Of a DNA stretch of 64,000 nt, positions 16,680 to 23,261 are shown one piece after another. The notes under the pieces are model-generated. The model saw only the letters and a list, made by a program, of their open reading frames with translations, made no database searches and was not told the origin of the DNA. The translations under genes and the position numbers were made by a program. How positions within the stretch are numbered: position 1 is the stretch's first letter; each line of letters opens with the position of its first letter. Source of the DNA: Palsa-465 sp963800475 (lineage in GTDB: Bacteria; Actinomycetota; Thermoleophilia; Solirubrobacterales; Solirubrobacteraceae); assembly GCA_963800475.1 (NCBI GenBank), contig CAWDAZ010000006.1:62001-126000 (forward strand). Reading direction: 5' to 3'.

Positions 16680-18002
16680 CTACGCCGGCGCGCTCGCGAG
16701 GCGGCCGGCCGCCGTCGTCTCGGCGGACTCGGTCCAGATCACGTCGTCGCGACCGGGGCCGACGCCTACCAGCACGACCGGGACGCCCACAAACTCGGAG
16801 ATGAACCGGAGGTACTCGCGCGCGGCCGCGGGCAGGTCCGATTCCGTGCGGCACTCGCCGAGCTCCTCCGCCCAGCCCTTGAGCTCCACGTACTCGCCCG
16901 CCGCGTGGTGGAGCACCGTCTGGTGGTAGGGGAAGTCGTCGAACTCGGCGCCCTCGGCGCCCCGATATCGGGTGCACACGTGCAGCCGGTCGAGCCCGGA
17001 CAGGACGTCGAGCTTGGTGATCGCGAGCGCGGTCAGCGTGTTCAGCCGCGCCGCGTAACGGAGCGCGACGAGGTCGAGCCAGCCGACCCGCCGTGAGCGG
17101 CCGGTGGTGGTGCCGTACTCGCCGCCCTTCTCGCGAATCGCATCCGCCAGCTCGCCGTCGAGCTCGGTTGGGAACGGCCCGGCGCCCACGCGGGTCACGT
17201 ACGCCTTCGCCACGCCCCAGATCTCGTCGATATCCTTGGGCCCGACGCCGGCGCCGATGCACGCGGACCCGGCGATCGGGTTCGACGAGGTGACGAACGG
17301 ATACGTTCCGTGGTCGATGTCGAGCAGCGTGCCCTGCGCGCCCTCGAACAGCACCGTCTGCCCGGCATCGAGCCGCTCGTGCACGAGCTTGGTGGTGTCG
17401 GCGATCAGCCGCTCGAGCCGGTGGCCGTAGACGAGGTACTCGTCGGTCATCGCCTGCAGGTCGAGACGCGGATCCCGCGCGAAGGGGCGCAGCGACAGGC
17501 GCTTCGGCTCGAGCGCGGCGACGATCTTCTTCTTGAGGATCTTCTCGTCGAGCAGATCCTGGACGCGGATTCCGAGCCGCGCCGCCTTGTCGGCGTAGCA
17601 CGGCCCGATCCCACGACGAGTGGTGCCGATCTGGAGCTTGCCGAGCTTCGCCTCGCCCGCATGGTCGAGCAGCAGGTGGTACGGCATGATCAGGTGCGCG
17701 TTCGCCGAGATCCGCAGCCAGCTGGTGTCGATCGCGCGGCGGTTCAGCTCCTCGAGCTCGTCGGTCAGCACCTTCGGGTCGACCACGACGCCGTTGCCGA
17801 TCACGCACAGCTTCCCTCGGTGCAGGATCCCCGACGGGATCAGGTGGAGCTTCCACGTCTGCCCGTCTCGCACGATCGTGTGCCCGGCGTTGTTGCCGCC
17901 CTGAAAGCGCACGACGGCATCGGCCCGCTCGGCGAGCAGGTCGGTCACCTTCCCCTTGCCTTCGTCGCCCCACTGGGCGCCGATGATCACGAGTCCGGAC
18001 AT
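16680..18002 (-). CDS. purA: Adenylosuccinate synthetase
   Basis: A 440-residue GTP-dependent ligase making adenylosuccinate from IMP and aspartate, the first committed step to AMP. Diagnostic segments are the N-terminal GAQWGDEGKGKVTDLL (P-loop, catalytic Asp), GGNNAGHTI with catalytic His, GTTRRGIGPCYADKA, FEGAQGTLLDIDHGTYPFVTSSNP, TTTGRSRRVGWLD and KLDVLSG. Length is normal. A TACACT box ends nine bases before the ATG (see the promoter entry). It is divergent from the small charged protein gene. Confidence 0.97.
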   Translation of the reverse strand: MSGLVIIGAQWGDEGKGKVTDLLAERADAVVRFQGGNNAGHTIVRDGQTWKLHLIPSGILHRGKLCVIGNGVVVDPKVLTDELEELNRRAIDTSWLRISANAHLIMPYHLLLDHAGEAKLGKLQIGTTRRGIGPCYADKAARLGIRVQDLLDEKILKKKIVAALEPKRLSLRPFARDPRLDLQAMTDEYLVYGHRLERLIADTTKLVHERLDAGQTVLFEGAQGTLLDIDHGTYPFVTSSNPIAGSACIGAGVGPKDIDEIWGVAKAYVTRVGAGPFPTELDGELADAIREKGGEYGTTTGRSRRVGWLDLVALRYAARLNTLTALAITKLDVLSGLDRLHVCTRYRGAEGAEFDDFPYHQTVLHHAAGEYVELKGWAEELGECRTESDLPAAAREYLRFISEFVGVPVVLVGVGPGRDDVIWTESAETTAAGRLASAPA

Positions 18003-18011
18003 GCGACGCTC

Positions 18012-18017
18012 AGTGTA
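18012..18017 (-). promoter_or_regulatory. Candidate -10 box of purA
   Basis: TACACT on the minus strand, nine bases before the purA ATG and with no ribosome site between, suggests leaderless expression of an essential gene. Confidence 0.45.
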
Positions 18018-18060
18018 CGTTGGAGGTCAGCGCCACCATCCACGAGGCGGTCGCAAGGCG

Positions 18061-18249
18061 ATGAACGACGAGCACCCCGAGACCGGCGAGCTGCGAGATG
18101 CCCAGCTACGGCGCGAGGCCGAGGAGCGGGAGCTGGCGCAGTCGGCCGACGACGACGACGAGATCGCACAGCACGAGCGCCGCGCCGAGAAGGCCCGGTA
18201 TCTGGGGGAGAAGCTCGACGAGCGGGCAGAGTCCGAGCGCGGGGAATAG
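18061..18249 (+). CDS. Small charged hypothetical protein
   Basis: A 62-residue protein that is nearly half Glu, Asp and Arg and predicted to be all helical, with no hydrophobic core (for example LRREAEERELAQSADDDDE). ATG 18061 has AAGG close upstream; an in-frame start at 17956 would run over the purA start. I recognise no family. It could be a short coiled-coil or intrinsically disordered protein, and its divergent position next to purA gives no hint of function. Confidence 0.5.
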   Translation: MNDEHPETGELRDAQLRREAEERELAQSADDDDEIAQHERRAEKARYLGEKLDERAESERGE

Positions 18250-18278
18250 GGAACGCGACCCGGCCCGGCGGCAGCGAA

Positions 18279-19322
18279 TCAGGCCGCGGCGGGCGCCGAA
18301 GCCGTTCGTCGCGCGACCTCGGCTCTGACCACCGGGGCGACCTCGGTGCCGAACAGCTCGATCGAGCGCATCACGTCCTGGTGCGCGACCGCGCCGACGC
18401 TCATCTGGCCGACGTAGCGGTCGTTGCCGAACAACTCGTTCTCGAACAGGATCTTCTCCGCGACCTGCTCGGGCGACCCCACGGCGAGTGCGCCCCGGGG
18501 CGCGCGGAGCGCCTGGTATTGCTCTCGGCCGGCCGGCGGCCAGCCGCGTTCGCGCCCGATCCGGTTCATCATCTCGAGGTAGGGGTGGGCGAACGCTCGG
18601 TCGGCGTCCTGGGCGCTCGCGCCCACGAACGCATGGGTGTTGATCGCCAGCCGTCCGTCGCGCGGCTCGTGACCGGCCGCCGCGAGCGCTTGGCGGTACA
18701 GGTCGACGAGCGGCGCGAACCGCTCCGGCTGTCCGCCGATGATCGCGATCGTCAGCGGTAGGCCGAGCGTCCCGGCACGCACCACCGACTGCGGCGTGCC
18801 GCCGACCGCGACCCAGATAGGGAGCGGGTCCTGAACGGGCCGCGGCCAGACGCCGGCATCACTGAGCGGGGCGCGCACCCGACCTGACCACGTGACGCGC
18901 TCGGTGTCGCGGATCCTGAGCAGCAGCTCGAGCTTCTCCGCGTACAGCTCGTCGTAGTCATCGAGGTCGTAGCCGAACAGCGCGAACGACTCAGTGAACG
19001 AGCCCCGCCCGGCCATAATCTCGGCGCGCCCGCCGGAGATCAGGTCGAGCTCGGCGAACTCCTGGAACACACGCACGGGATCATCCGAGCTCAGCACCGT
19101 GACCGCGCTCGACAGGCGGATGTTGTGAGTGCGCGCCGCGATCGCGCCAAGCACGACCGCCGGCGCCGAGACGAGGAAGTCGGGACGGTGGTGCTCGCCG
19201 ATCGCGAACACGTCCAGTCCGAGCTGATCGGCCAGCTCAGCTTCCTCGAGTAGCTCCCGCATTCTGCGCTCCGGCGAGACGCCGGAAGCGAGATCGGCGA
19301 AGGTTGCGAGCCCAAGTTCCAT
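18279..19322 (-). CDS. LLM-class flavin-dependent oxidoreductase
   Basis: A 347-residue bacterial luciferase-like monooxygenase (TIM barrel, FMN or F420 dependent). Characteristic segments are LDVFAIGEHHRPDF, LSSAVTVLSSDDPVRVFQEFAELDLISGGRAEIMAGRGS and WVAVGGTPQSVVRAG. The C-terminal third, with SVGAVAHQDVMRSIELFGTEVAPVVR, matches the alkanal-monooxygenase-like subgroup. ATG 19322 gives the canonical N-terminus; an upstream in-frame start at 19412 adds a nonconserved stretch. A TACCCT box and a perfect 18-bp palindrome lie just upstream, so expression is probably controlled by a dedicated repressor not seen in the window. Confidence 0.88.
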   Translation of the reverse strand: MELGLATFADLASGVSPERRMRELLEEAELADQLGLDVFAIGEHHRPDFLVSAPAVVLGAIAARTHNIRLSSAVTVLSSDDPVRVFQEFAELDLISGGRAEIMAGRGSFTESFALFGYDLDDYDELYAEKLELLLRIRDTERVTWSGRVRAPLSDAGVWPRPVQDPLPIWVAVGGTPQSVVRAGTLGLPLTIAIIGGQPERFAPLVDLYRQALAAAGHEPRDGRLAINTHAFVGASAQDADRAFAHPYLEMMNRIGRERGWPPAGREQYQALRAPRGALAVGSPEQVAEKILFENELFGNDRYVGQMSVGAVAHQDVMRSIELFGTEVAPVVRAEVARRTASAPAAA

Positions 19323-19329
19323 GCCATCG

Positions 19330-19335
19330 AGGGTA
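19330..19335 (-). promoter_or_regulatory. Candidate -10 box of the LLM oxidoreductase gene
   Basis: TACCCT on the minus strand, seven bases before ATG 19322. Confidence 0.4.
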
Positions 19336-19340
19336 GCAGG

Positions 19341-19358
19341 TACTTGCGGGCGCAAGTA
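19341..19358. promoter_or_regulatory. Perfect 18-bp palindromic operator candidate
   Basis: TACTTGCG-GG-CGCAAGTA is an exact inverted repeat (8+2+8). It sits immediately upstream of the -10 box of the LLM oxidoreductase, over the expected -35 region, where a dimeric repressor would block polymerase. The core ACTTGC...GCAAGT recalls operators of several small winged-helix repressors, but the regulator cannot be named. Confidence 0.55.
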
Positions 19359-19392
19359 TCGGCTGAGAAATGCGACAACAACCCCCAAACTT

Positions 19393-19508
19393 GCCGCTGA
19401 AGTCGCGTTCACCCGCCCTGAGCGGGCAAATGCGACGATCGACGGGCGGCCCTGCCGCTGAAGTCGCGTTCACCCGCCCGCGCGCCGCTGGAGTCGCATT
19501 CACCCGCC
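19393..19508. repeat. Three copies of a 25-bp intergenic repeat
   Basis: Copies lie at 19393-19417, 19454-19478 and 19484-19508. The first two are identical and the third differs at two positions. Each begins GCCGCTG and ends TTCACCCGCC. Start-to-start spacing is 61 then 30 bases, so they are not evenly spaced. They lie between the LLM oxidoreductase start and the end of the DnaC-like gene. No ORF or obvious hairpin explains them. Confidence 0.7.
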
Positions 19509-19550
19509 GCGTGCGCGCCGGCCCCCCGGCGACCCGGGCCGGCGGTGGGC

Positions 19551-20249
19551 TCAGCCCATTCGGCGGTCGTGCCCGAGCAGCGGCAGCTCGTCGCACATCT
19601 CCGTCAGCCGCGAGACGGTCCGGTCGGTGATCTGCTCGCACAGGGCCTCGCGATCGAGGATGTTGGTGGTGAGCACGATCGATCGCTGGTCCTCGTAGCG
19701 CCCGTTGACGATCGAGTACAGCTCCTCGAGCACCCAGTCGGTGGTTCGCTCGGCGCCGACGTCGTCGATGTGGAGAAGGTCGACGGCGGTCAGCCGGTCG
19801 AGCAGCTCAACGTGCGAGCGCTCGGCGCGGTGGGTGTCGCGGATCTCGTTGAGCAGCCGCGGCAGCGAGTAGATCGCGACCGATCGCCCCGCCCGTAGCG
19901 CGGCCTTCGAGACCAGCATCGCGAGCGTCGTCTTGCCGGTCCCGACCGGTCCCATGAACCACAGACCGCGCCCCCCGTCGAGCTGCTTGTCGATCGAGTC
20001 GGCGAACCGGCGCGTCGCCGCGACGACCTGCGGGTCGATGTCGGTTACGGGTGGGCGGTCGAACGCGACGTCGGCGTAGCGGCGCGGGATCACGGCCGAC
20101 AGGTGGCGGGCCTTGGCGAGCGCCACCCGTTGGGGGCGGCAGCGGCAGTCGAACGCGGTGTTCGTCTCCTCGTCGAGGACGAACCCCGAGCCGTCGCAGA
20201 GCTCGAACGGGCACGGTCCGTCGAGCCGGCGCAGCGGAACGACGCTCAC
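19551..20249 (-). CDS. DnaC/DnaI-like AAA+ helicase loader
   Basis: A 232-residue AAA+ ATPase directly downstream of dnaB (22-base gap, same strand). The N-terminus carries a cysteine cluster (CPFELCDGSG and DCRCRP) that probably binds zinc, as in DnaI. Walker A is GPVGTGKTT, Walker B is DLLHIDDVG and sensor 1 is IVLTTN. The fold and position fit a loader of the replicative helicase; IstB transposition helpers share the fold but would sit beside a transposase, and none is present. The start is GTG 20249. Confidence 0.82.
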   Translation of the reverse strand: MSVVPLRRLDGPCPFELCDGSGFVLDEETNTAFDCRCRPQRVALAKARHLSAVIPRRYADVAFDRPPVTDIDPQVVAATRRFADSIDKQLDGGRGLWFMGPVGTGKTTLAMLVSKAALRAGRSVAIYSLPRLLNEIRDTHRAERSHVELLDRLTAVDLLHIDDVGAERTTDWVLEELYSIVNGRYEDQRSIVLTTNILDREALCEQITDRTVSRLTEMCDELPLLGHDRRMG

Positions 20250-20271
20250 CGCTCGGCCCCCGCCGCGGTCA

Positions 20272-21627
20272 TCACTGCGCGAACCGGTCGCCCGCGTAGT
20301 TCATGAACCGCGGGTACTCGCGCTGGAACGTCAGCACGATCTCGCCGACCGGGCCGTTGCGGTGCTTGGCGACGATGATGTCCGCCTCGCCGGGCCGCTC
20401 GGACTCCTTCTCGTAGTACTCCTCGCGGTAGATGAACATCACGAGGTCGCTGTCCTGCTCGATTTGACCACTTTCACGTAAATCGGACAGGATCGGCTTC
20501 TTCTCGCCGCCGCGCTGCTCCACGGCACGGCTGAGCTGCGAGAGCGCGATCACGGGCACGTTCAGCTCGCGGGCGAGGCCCTTCAGCCCGCGGGAGATCT
20601 GGCCGACCTGCTCGACGCGGCTCTCGACCCGGCCCTCGTGGCGCATCAGCTGCAGGTAGTCGATGATGATCAGCTTCAGGCCGTCGTCGACCTGGTGATG
20701 GAGGCGGCGCGCCTTCGCCCGGACCTCGAGCACGCCGGTGTCGCTCGAATCGTCGACCCATAGAGGCGCCTCGCTGAGCTTCTGGCAGGCGTCGAGGATC
20801 TTCTGCCAGCGGTCCTCGGACACACGACCGCGGCGCAGCTCCTCGCCGCGGATCCGAGCCTGGGAGGCGACGAATCGCTGGGCGAGCTCGGACTCGGACA
20901 TCTCGAGCGAGAACAGCGCCACCGCGTGCCCCTTGAGGGCGGCGTTCTCGGCGATGTTGGCGACCAGCGCGGACTTGCCCATCGACGGCCGCGCGGCGAT
21001 CACGACGAGGTTGCCGGGCTGGAAGCCGCCGGTCAGCTCGTCGATGTCCTTGAACCCCGAGGGGGTGCCGGTCAGCGACGTCTTCGCGATCGACAGCCGG
21101 TGGAGCTTGTCGGTCTCCTCGTCGAGGATCTCCTCGATCGAGCGGAACGCCTTCGCGCGCTCGTCCTGCGCGACCTCGAGCACCGATCGCTCCGCGCGTT
21201 CGAGCAGGTCGCGCGCCGACGAGTCACGCGACAGGACGCTCGCCTGGATCTCGTACGAGGTCGCAAGTAGCGCCCGCAGCCGCGCGTTGTCGCGCACGAT
21301 CCGCCCGTAGTCGCGGGCGTGACCTGCGGTCGGCACCCAGCCGGCCAGCTCGTCGATCGCCGCGCCGCCGCCGATCTCCTCGAGCTTGCCGTGTTGCCGC
21401 AGCGTCTCGGCAACCGTCAGGTGGTCGATCTTGCGGTCCCCCTGATACAGCTCCATCATCGCTGCGAACACGGCCCCGTGCTGCTCGCGGTAGAAGTGGT
21501 CGGGCCGCAGGCCCTCCTCGACGAGCAGCGGGTACAGGTGCCGCTCGTCGAGCAGCACCGCTCCGAGCACCGACTTCTCGGCCTCGAGGTTGTGCGGGGG
21601 GACGGCGATGCTCTGGACGGCGCTCAT
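20272..21627 (-). CDS. dnaB: Replicative DNA helicase
   Basis: A 451-residue hexameric replicative helicase. The N-terminal domain (about residues 1-115) begins VPPHNLEAEKSVLGAVLLD. The RecA-like motor has Walker A ARPSMGKSALV, ALFSLEMS, Walker B LIIIDYLQLM, ALSQLSRAVE and SDLRESGQIEQDSD. Length is standard and there is no intein at the usual sites. It lies in the order ssb, rpsR, rplI, dnaB, loader. An 8-codon upstream ORF overlaps its start codon, and a probable promoter lies in front of that. Confidence 0.96.
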   Translation of the reverse strand: MSAVQSIAVPPHNLEAEKSVLGAVLLDERHLYPLLVEEGLRPDHFYREQHGAVFAAMMELYQGDRKIDHLTVAETLRQHGKLEEIGGGAAIDELAGWVPTAGHARDYGRIVRDNARLRALLATSYEIQASVLSRDSSARDLLERAERSVLEVAQDERAKAFRSIEEILDEETDKLHRLSIAKTSLTGTPSGFKDIDELTGGFQPGNLVVIAARPSMGKSALVANIAENAALKGHAVALFSLEMSESELAQRFVASQARIRGEELRRGRVSEDRWQKILDACQKLSEAPLWVDDSSDTGVLEVRAKARRLHHQVDDGLKLIIIDYLQLMRHEGRVESRVEQVGQISRGLKGLARELNVPVIALSQLSRAVEQRGGEKKPILSDLRESGQIEQDSDLVMFIYREEYYEKESERPGEADIIVAKHRNGPVGEIVLTFQREYPRFMNYAGDRFAQ

Positions 21628-21650
21628 GGTCGGTCGAGGACGACGCTCAT
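21624..21650 (-). CDS. Eight-codon upstream ORF coupled to dnaB
   Basis: A mini-ORF (MSVVLDRP) whose stop overlaps the dnaB start as ATGA. Its first bases repeat those of dnaB: CGCTCATGGTCGGTC occurs twice on the plus strand, 23 bases apart, so it may have arisen by a short duplication. A TATATT box ends ten bases before its ATG, making it the first start codon of a likely leaderless transcript. A role in setting dnaB translation is an inference. Confidence 0.35.
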   Translation of the reverse strand: MSVVLDRP

Positions 21651-21660
21651 GGTCGGTCCG

Positions 21661-21666
21661 AATATA
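21661..21666 (-). promoter_or_regulatory. Candidate -10 box in front of dnaB
   Basis: TATATT on the minus strand, ten bases before the mini-ORF start at 21650, lies in an AT-rich patch of otherwise GC-rich DNA. It would allow dnaB to be transcribed apart from rplI. Confidence 0.45.
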
Positions 21667-21763
21667 AGTTGGGATCCGGCGGCGGGAAACCGCGCTTCCC
21701 GCAAACTGGCAGGGTTGTGCTCAGAGGCCGGCGGCTAGCGCCGGCCGGGGTCCCGCAGGTCGC

Positions 21764-22216
21764 TCAGTCCGCGGCGACGACCATCGTCTTGACCGCCGCC
21801 GTCACTCCGTCGGCGACCTCGACGACGACCATGTACGTGCCGGTGTGGCGGATCGGGTCGTCGAGGTGGACCTTGCGGCGGTCGACGCGGATTCCGCGGG
21901 CGTCGCGAATCGCGTCCGCGATGTCCTGCGGGGTGACGGAGCCGAACAGGCGCCCGTCGTCTCCGGCCTGCTGCGGGATCGTCAGCACGGTCCGGCCGAG
22001 CACGCCGGCGTTCTCCTGCGCGCGCTCCTCCGCCTCGCGGACCGCTCGCTCGGTGTCCTCGCGGCGGCGCTCGGCCACCTTGATCGAGCCGGCGGTGGCC
22101 GGCTCGGCGAGCTTGCGCGGTTGCAGGTAGTTGCGCAGGTAGCCGGGCGAGACGTCGATGACGGTGCCCTTCTCGCCGAGCGATTCGACGTCCTGAAGCA
22201 GGATTGCCTGGGGCAT
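21764..22216 (-). CDS. rplI: 50S ribosomal protein L9
   Basis: A 150-residue L9. The N-terminal domain reads ILLQDVESLGEKGTVIDVSPGYLRNYLQPRKLA, followed by the long connecting helix and a C-terminal domain with GRLFGSVTPQDIADAI and ILDDPIRHTG-like segments. Length is normal. The gene starts four bases after the rpsR stop, so the two are one transcript. The gap of about 110 bases to dnaB carries a separate promoter candidate. Confidence 0.96.
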   Translation of the reverse strand: MPQAILLQDVESLGEKGTVIDVSPGYLRNYLQPRKLAEPATAGSIKVAERRREDTERAVREAEERAQENAGVLGRTVLTIPQQAGDDGRLFGSVTPQDIADAIRDARGIRVDRRKVHLDDPIRHTGTYMVVVEVADGVTAAVKTMVVAAD

Positions 22217-22220
22217 CGGA

Positions 22221-22547
22221 TCAGCGGTCGCGATCGCGGTCGCGGTCCCGGTCGCCGCGACCGCCGCGGTCCGAGCCGCTTCCCTCGGCAACGTACGGCA
22301 GCAGCGCCAGTTCCCTCGCGCGCTTGACCGCGCGTGCGATCTGGCTCTGATGCCGCCGGCACGCCCCCGTGATCCGCCGCGAGCGGATCTTGCCGCGGTC
22401 GGAGATGAACCGCCGCAGCGTGGAGACGTCCTTGTAGTCGACCCGCTCGACCTTTTCGCGGCAGTACGGGCAGGGCTTCCGCCGGGTGGATGTCGCCGCA
22501 CCCTTCCTGTCACGCCGGCGAACCGGCCGTCTACGTTGCTTTGCCAA
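22221..22547 (-). CDS. rpsR: 30S ribosomal protein S18 with an Arg-Asp repeat tail
   Basis: A 108-residue S18. The core reads CPYCREKVERVDYKDVSTLRRFISDRGKI, then ITGACRRHQSQIARAVKRARELALLPYV. The CxxC near the N-terminus suggests a zinc-binding (C+) form if the other two cysteines (GAC and the first pair) coordinate. After the usual end comes an extra tail of about 20 residues with Gly and alternating Arg-Asp, encoded by a 6-bp repeat. It follows ssb by a 37-base gap. Confidence 0.95.
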   Translation of the reverse strand: MAKQRRRPVRRRDRKGAATSTRRKPCPYCREKVERVDYKDVSTLRRFISDRGKIRSRRITGACRRHQSQIARAVKRARELALLPYVAEGSGSDRGGRGDRDRDRDRDR

Positions 22548-22584
22548 CTCTGCTCACCTAACTATGTCGTTTCGCTCAGTGGCC

Positions 22585-23052
22585 TCAGAACGGAATGTCG
22601 TCGTCGGCCGCCGTGCTTGCCGCGGGGACGGTCTCGAAGTCGCCGTTGTCGATGGGAACGTCGCTCTCCGTGGGCTTGGCGCCGCTGGAGTATCCGTTCC
22701 CGTTGCCGGCGTCATCGCGCCCACCGAGGAACTGTACGGATTCAGCGATGATATCGACGGCTTGGCGCTTGTGCCCCTCCTGTGTGGTCCACTCGCGCCA
22801 GCGCAGCCGTCCGTCGACCGCGACGGGGCGTCCCTTGTGCAGGTACTTGGCGCAGTTCTCGCCCTGCTGGCCCCAGACGGTGACGTCGAAATAGTTGGGC
22901 TGATCCTCCCAGTCGCCCGACGCGTTCCGGCGCCGGCCGTTGACCGCGACGCGGAGGCTGCAGACGGAGGTACCGCCGCTCGCGATCGAGCTCAGCTCCG
23001 GGTCCTTGGTGAGGTTGCCGGTGATGATCACTCGGTTGATGTTTCCAGCCAT
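22585..23052 (-). CDS. ssb: Single-stranded DNA-binding protein
   Basis: A 155-residue SSB. The OB fold spans residues 1-110 (NRVIITGNLTKDPEL, CSLRVAVNGRR, NYFDVTVWGQQGENCAKYLHKGRPVAVDGRL, VDIIAESVQFLG). A Gly/Asn/Ser linker follows and the acidic tip DDDIPF binds partner proteins. AAAGGAG lies seven bases before ATG 23052, which fixes the start. In most bacteria rpsF precedes this gene directly; here rpsF is about 5 kb away. Confidence 0.96.
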   Translation of the reverse strand: MAGNINRVIITGNLTKDPELSSIASGGTSVCSLRVAVNGRRRNASGDWEDQPNYFDVTVWGQQGENCAKYLHKGRPVAVDGRLRWREWTTQEGHKRQAVDIIAESVQFLGGRDDAGNGNGYSSGAKPTESDVPIDNGDFETVPAASTAADDDIPF

Positions 23053-23091
23053 GAAGCGGCTCCTTTCAGTTGCTTGGAAGCCTTTCGGCGA

Positions 23092-23097
23092 GTCTAA
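23092..23097 (-). promoter_or_regulatory. Candidate -10 box of the ssb-rpsR-rplI transcript
   Basis: TAGACT on the minus strand gives a leader of roughly 33 bases containing the AAAGGAG ribosome site of ssb. An independent promoter here fits the separation of ssb from rpsF. Confidence 0.45.
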
Positions 23098-23248
23098 GCG
23101 CGCCTCAGGCGGCAACCAGGTGTTGTTCACGGAAAATGGACGGAGACGCTGACGATTTGGGGCGGGACGTAGCGGAGTTGTTGCAAATCAGGCCGCTGGG
23201 CGGGCAAATCGGCGCGCGGAAGCGGCCGGATCCGCGGCCCCCGCTCGC

Positions 23249-23254
23249 TAGAGT
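23249..23254 (+). promoter_or_regulatory. Candidate -10 box of the GH2 gene
   Basis: TAGAGT lies seven bases before GTG 23262 with no ribosome site between, which supports that start. Confidence 0.4.
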
Positions 23255-23261
23255 CGCCGCC

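Noticed and set aside
16270..17973. 567-codon minus-strand ORF
   Set aside because: Alternative frame of purA, extended over the cupin gene.
19393..19508. Possible small CRISPR array
   Set aside because: Only three copies, spacers of 36 and 5 bases, no cas genes.
19551..20249. IstB transposition protein
   Set aside because: The fold is shared, but the N-terminal cysteine cluster, the position after dnaB and the absence of any transposase favour a helicase loader.
20051..20481. Plus-strand ORFs across the dnaB/loader junction
   Set aside because: Antisense to two genes with full helicase and AAA+ motifs.
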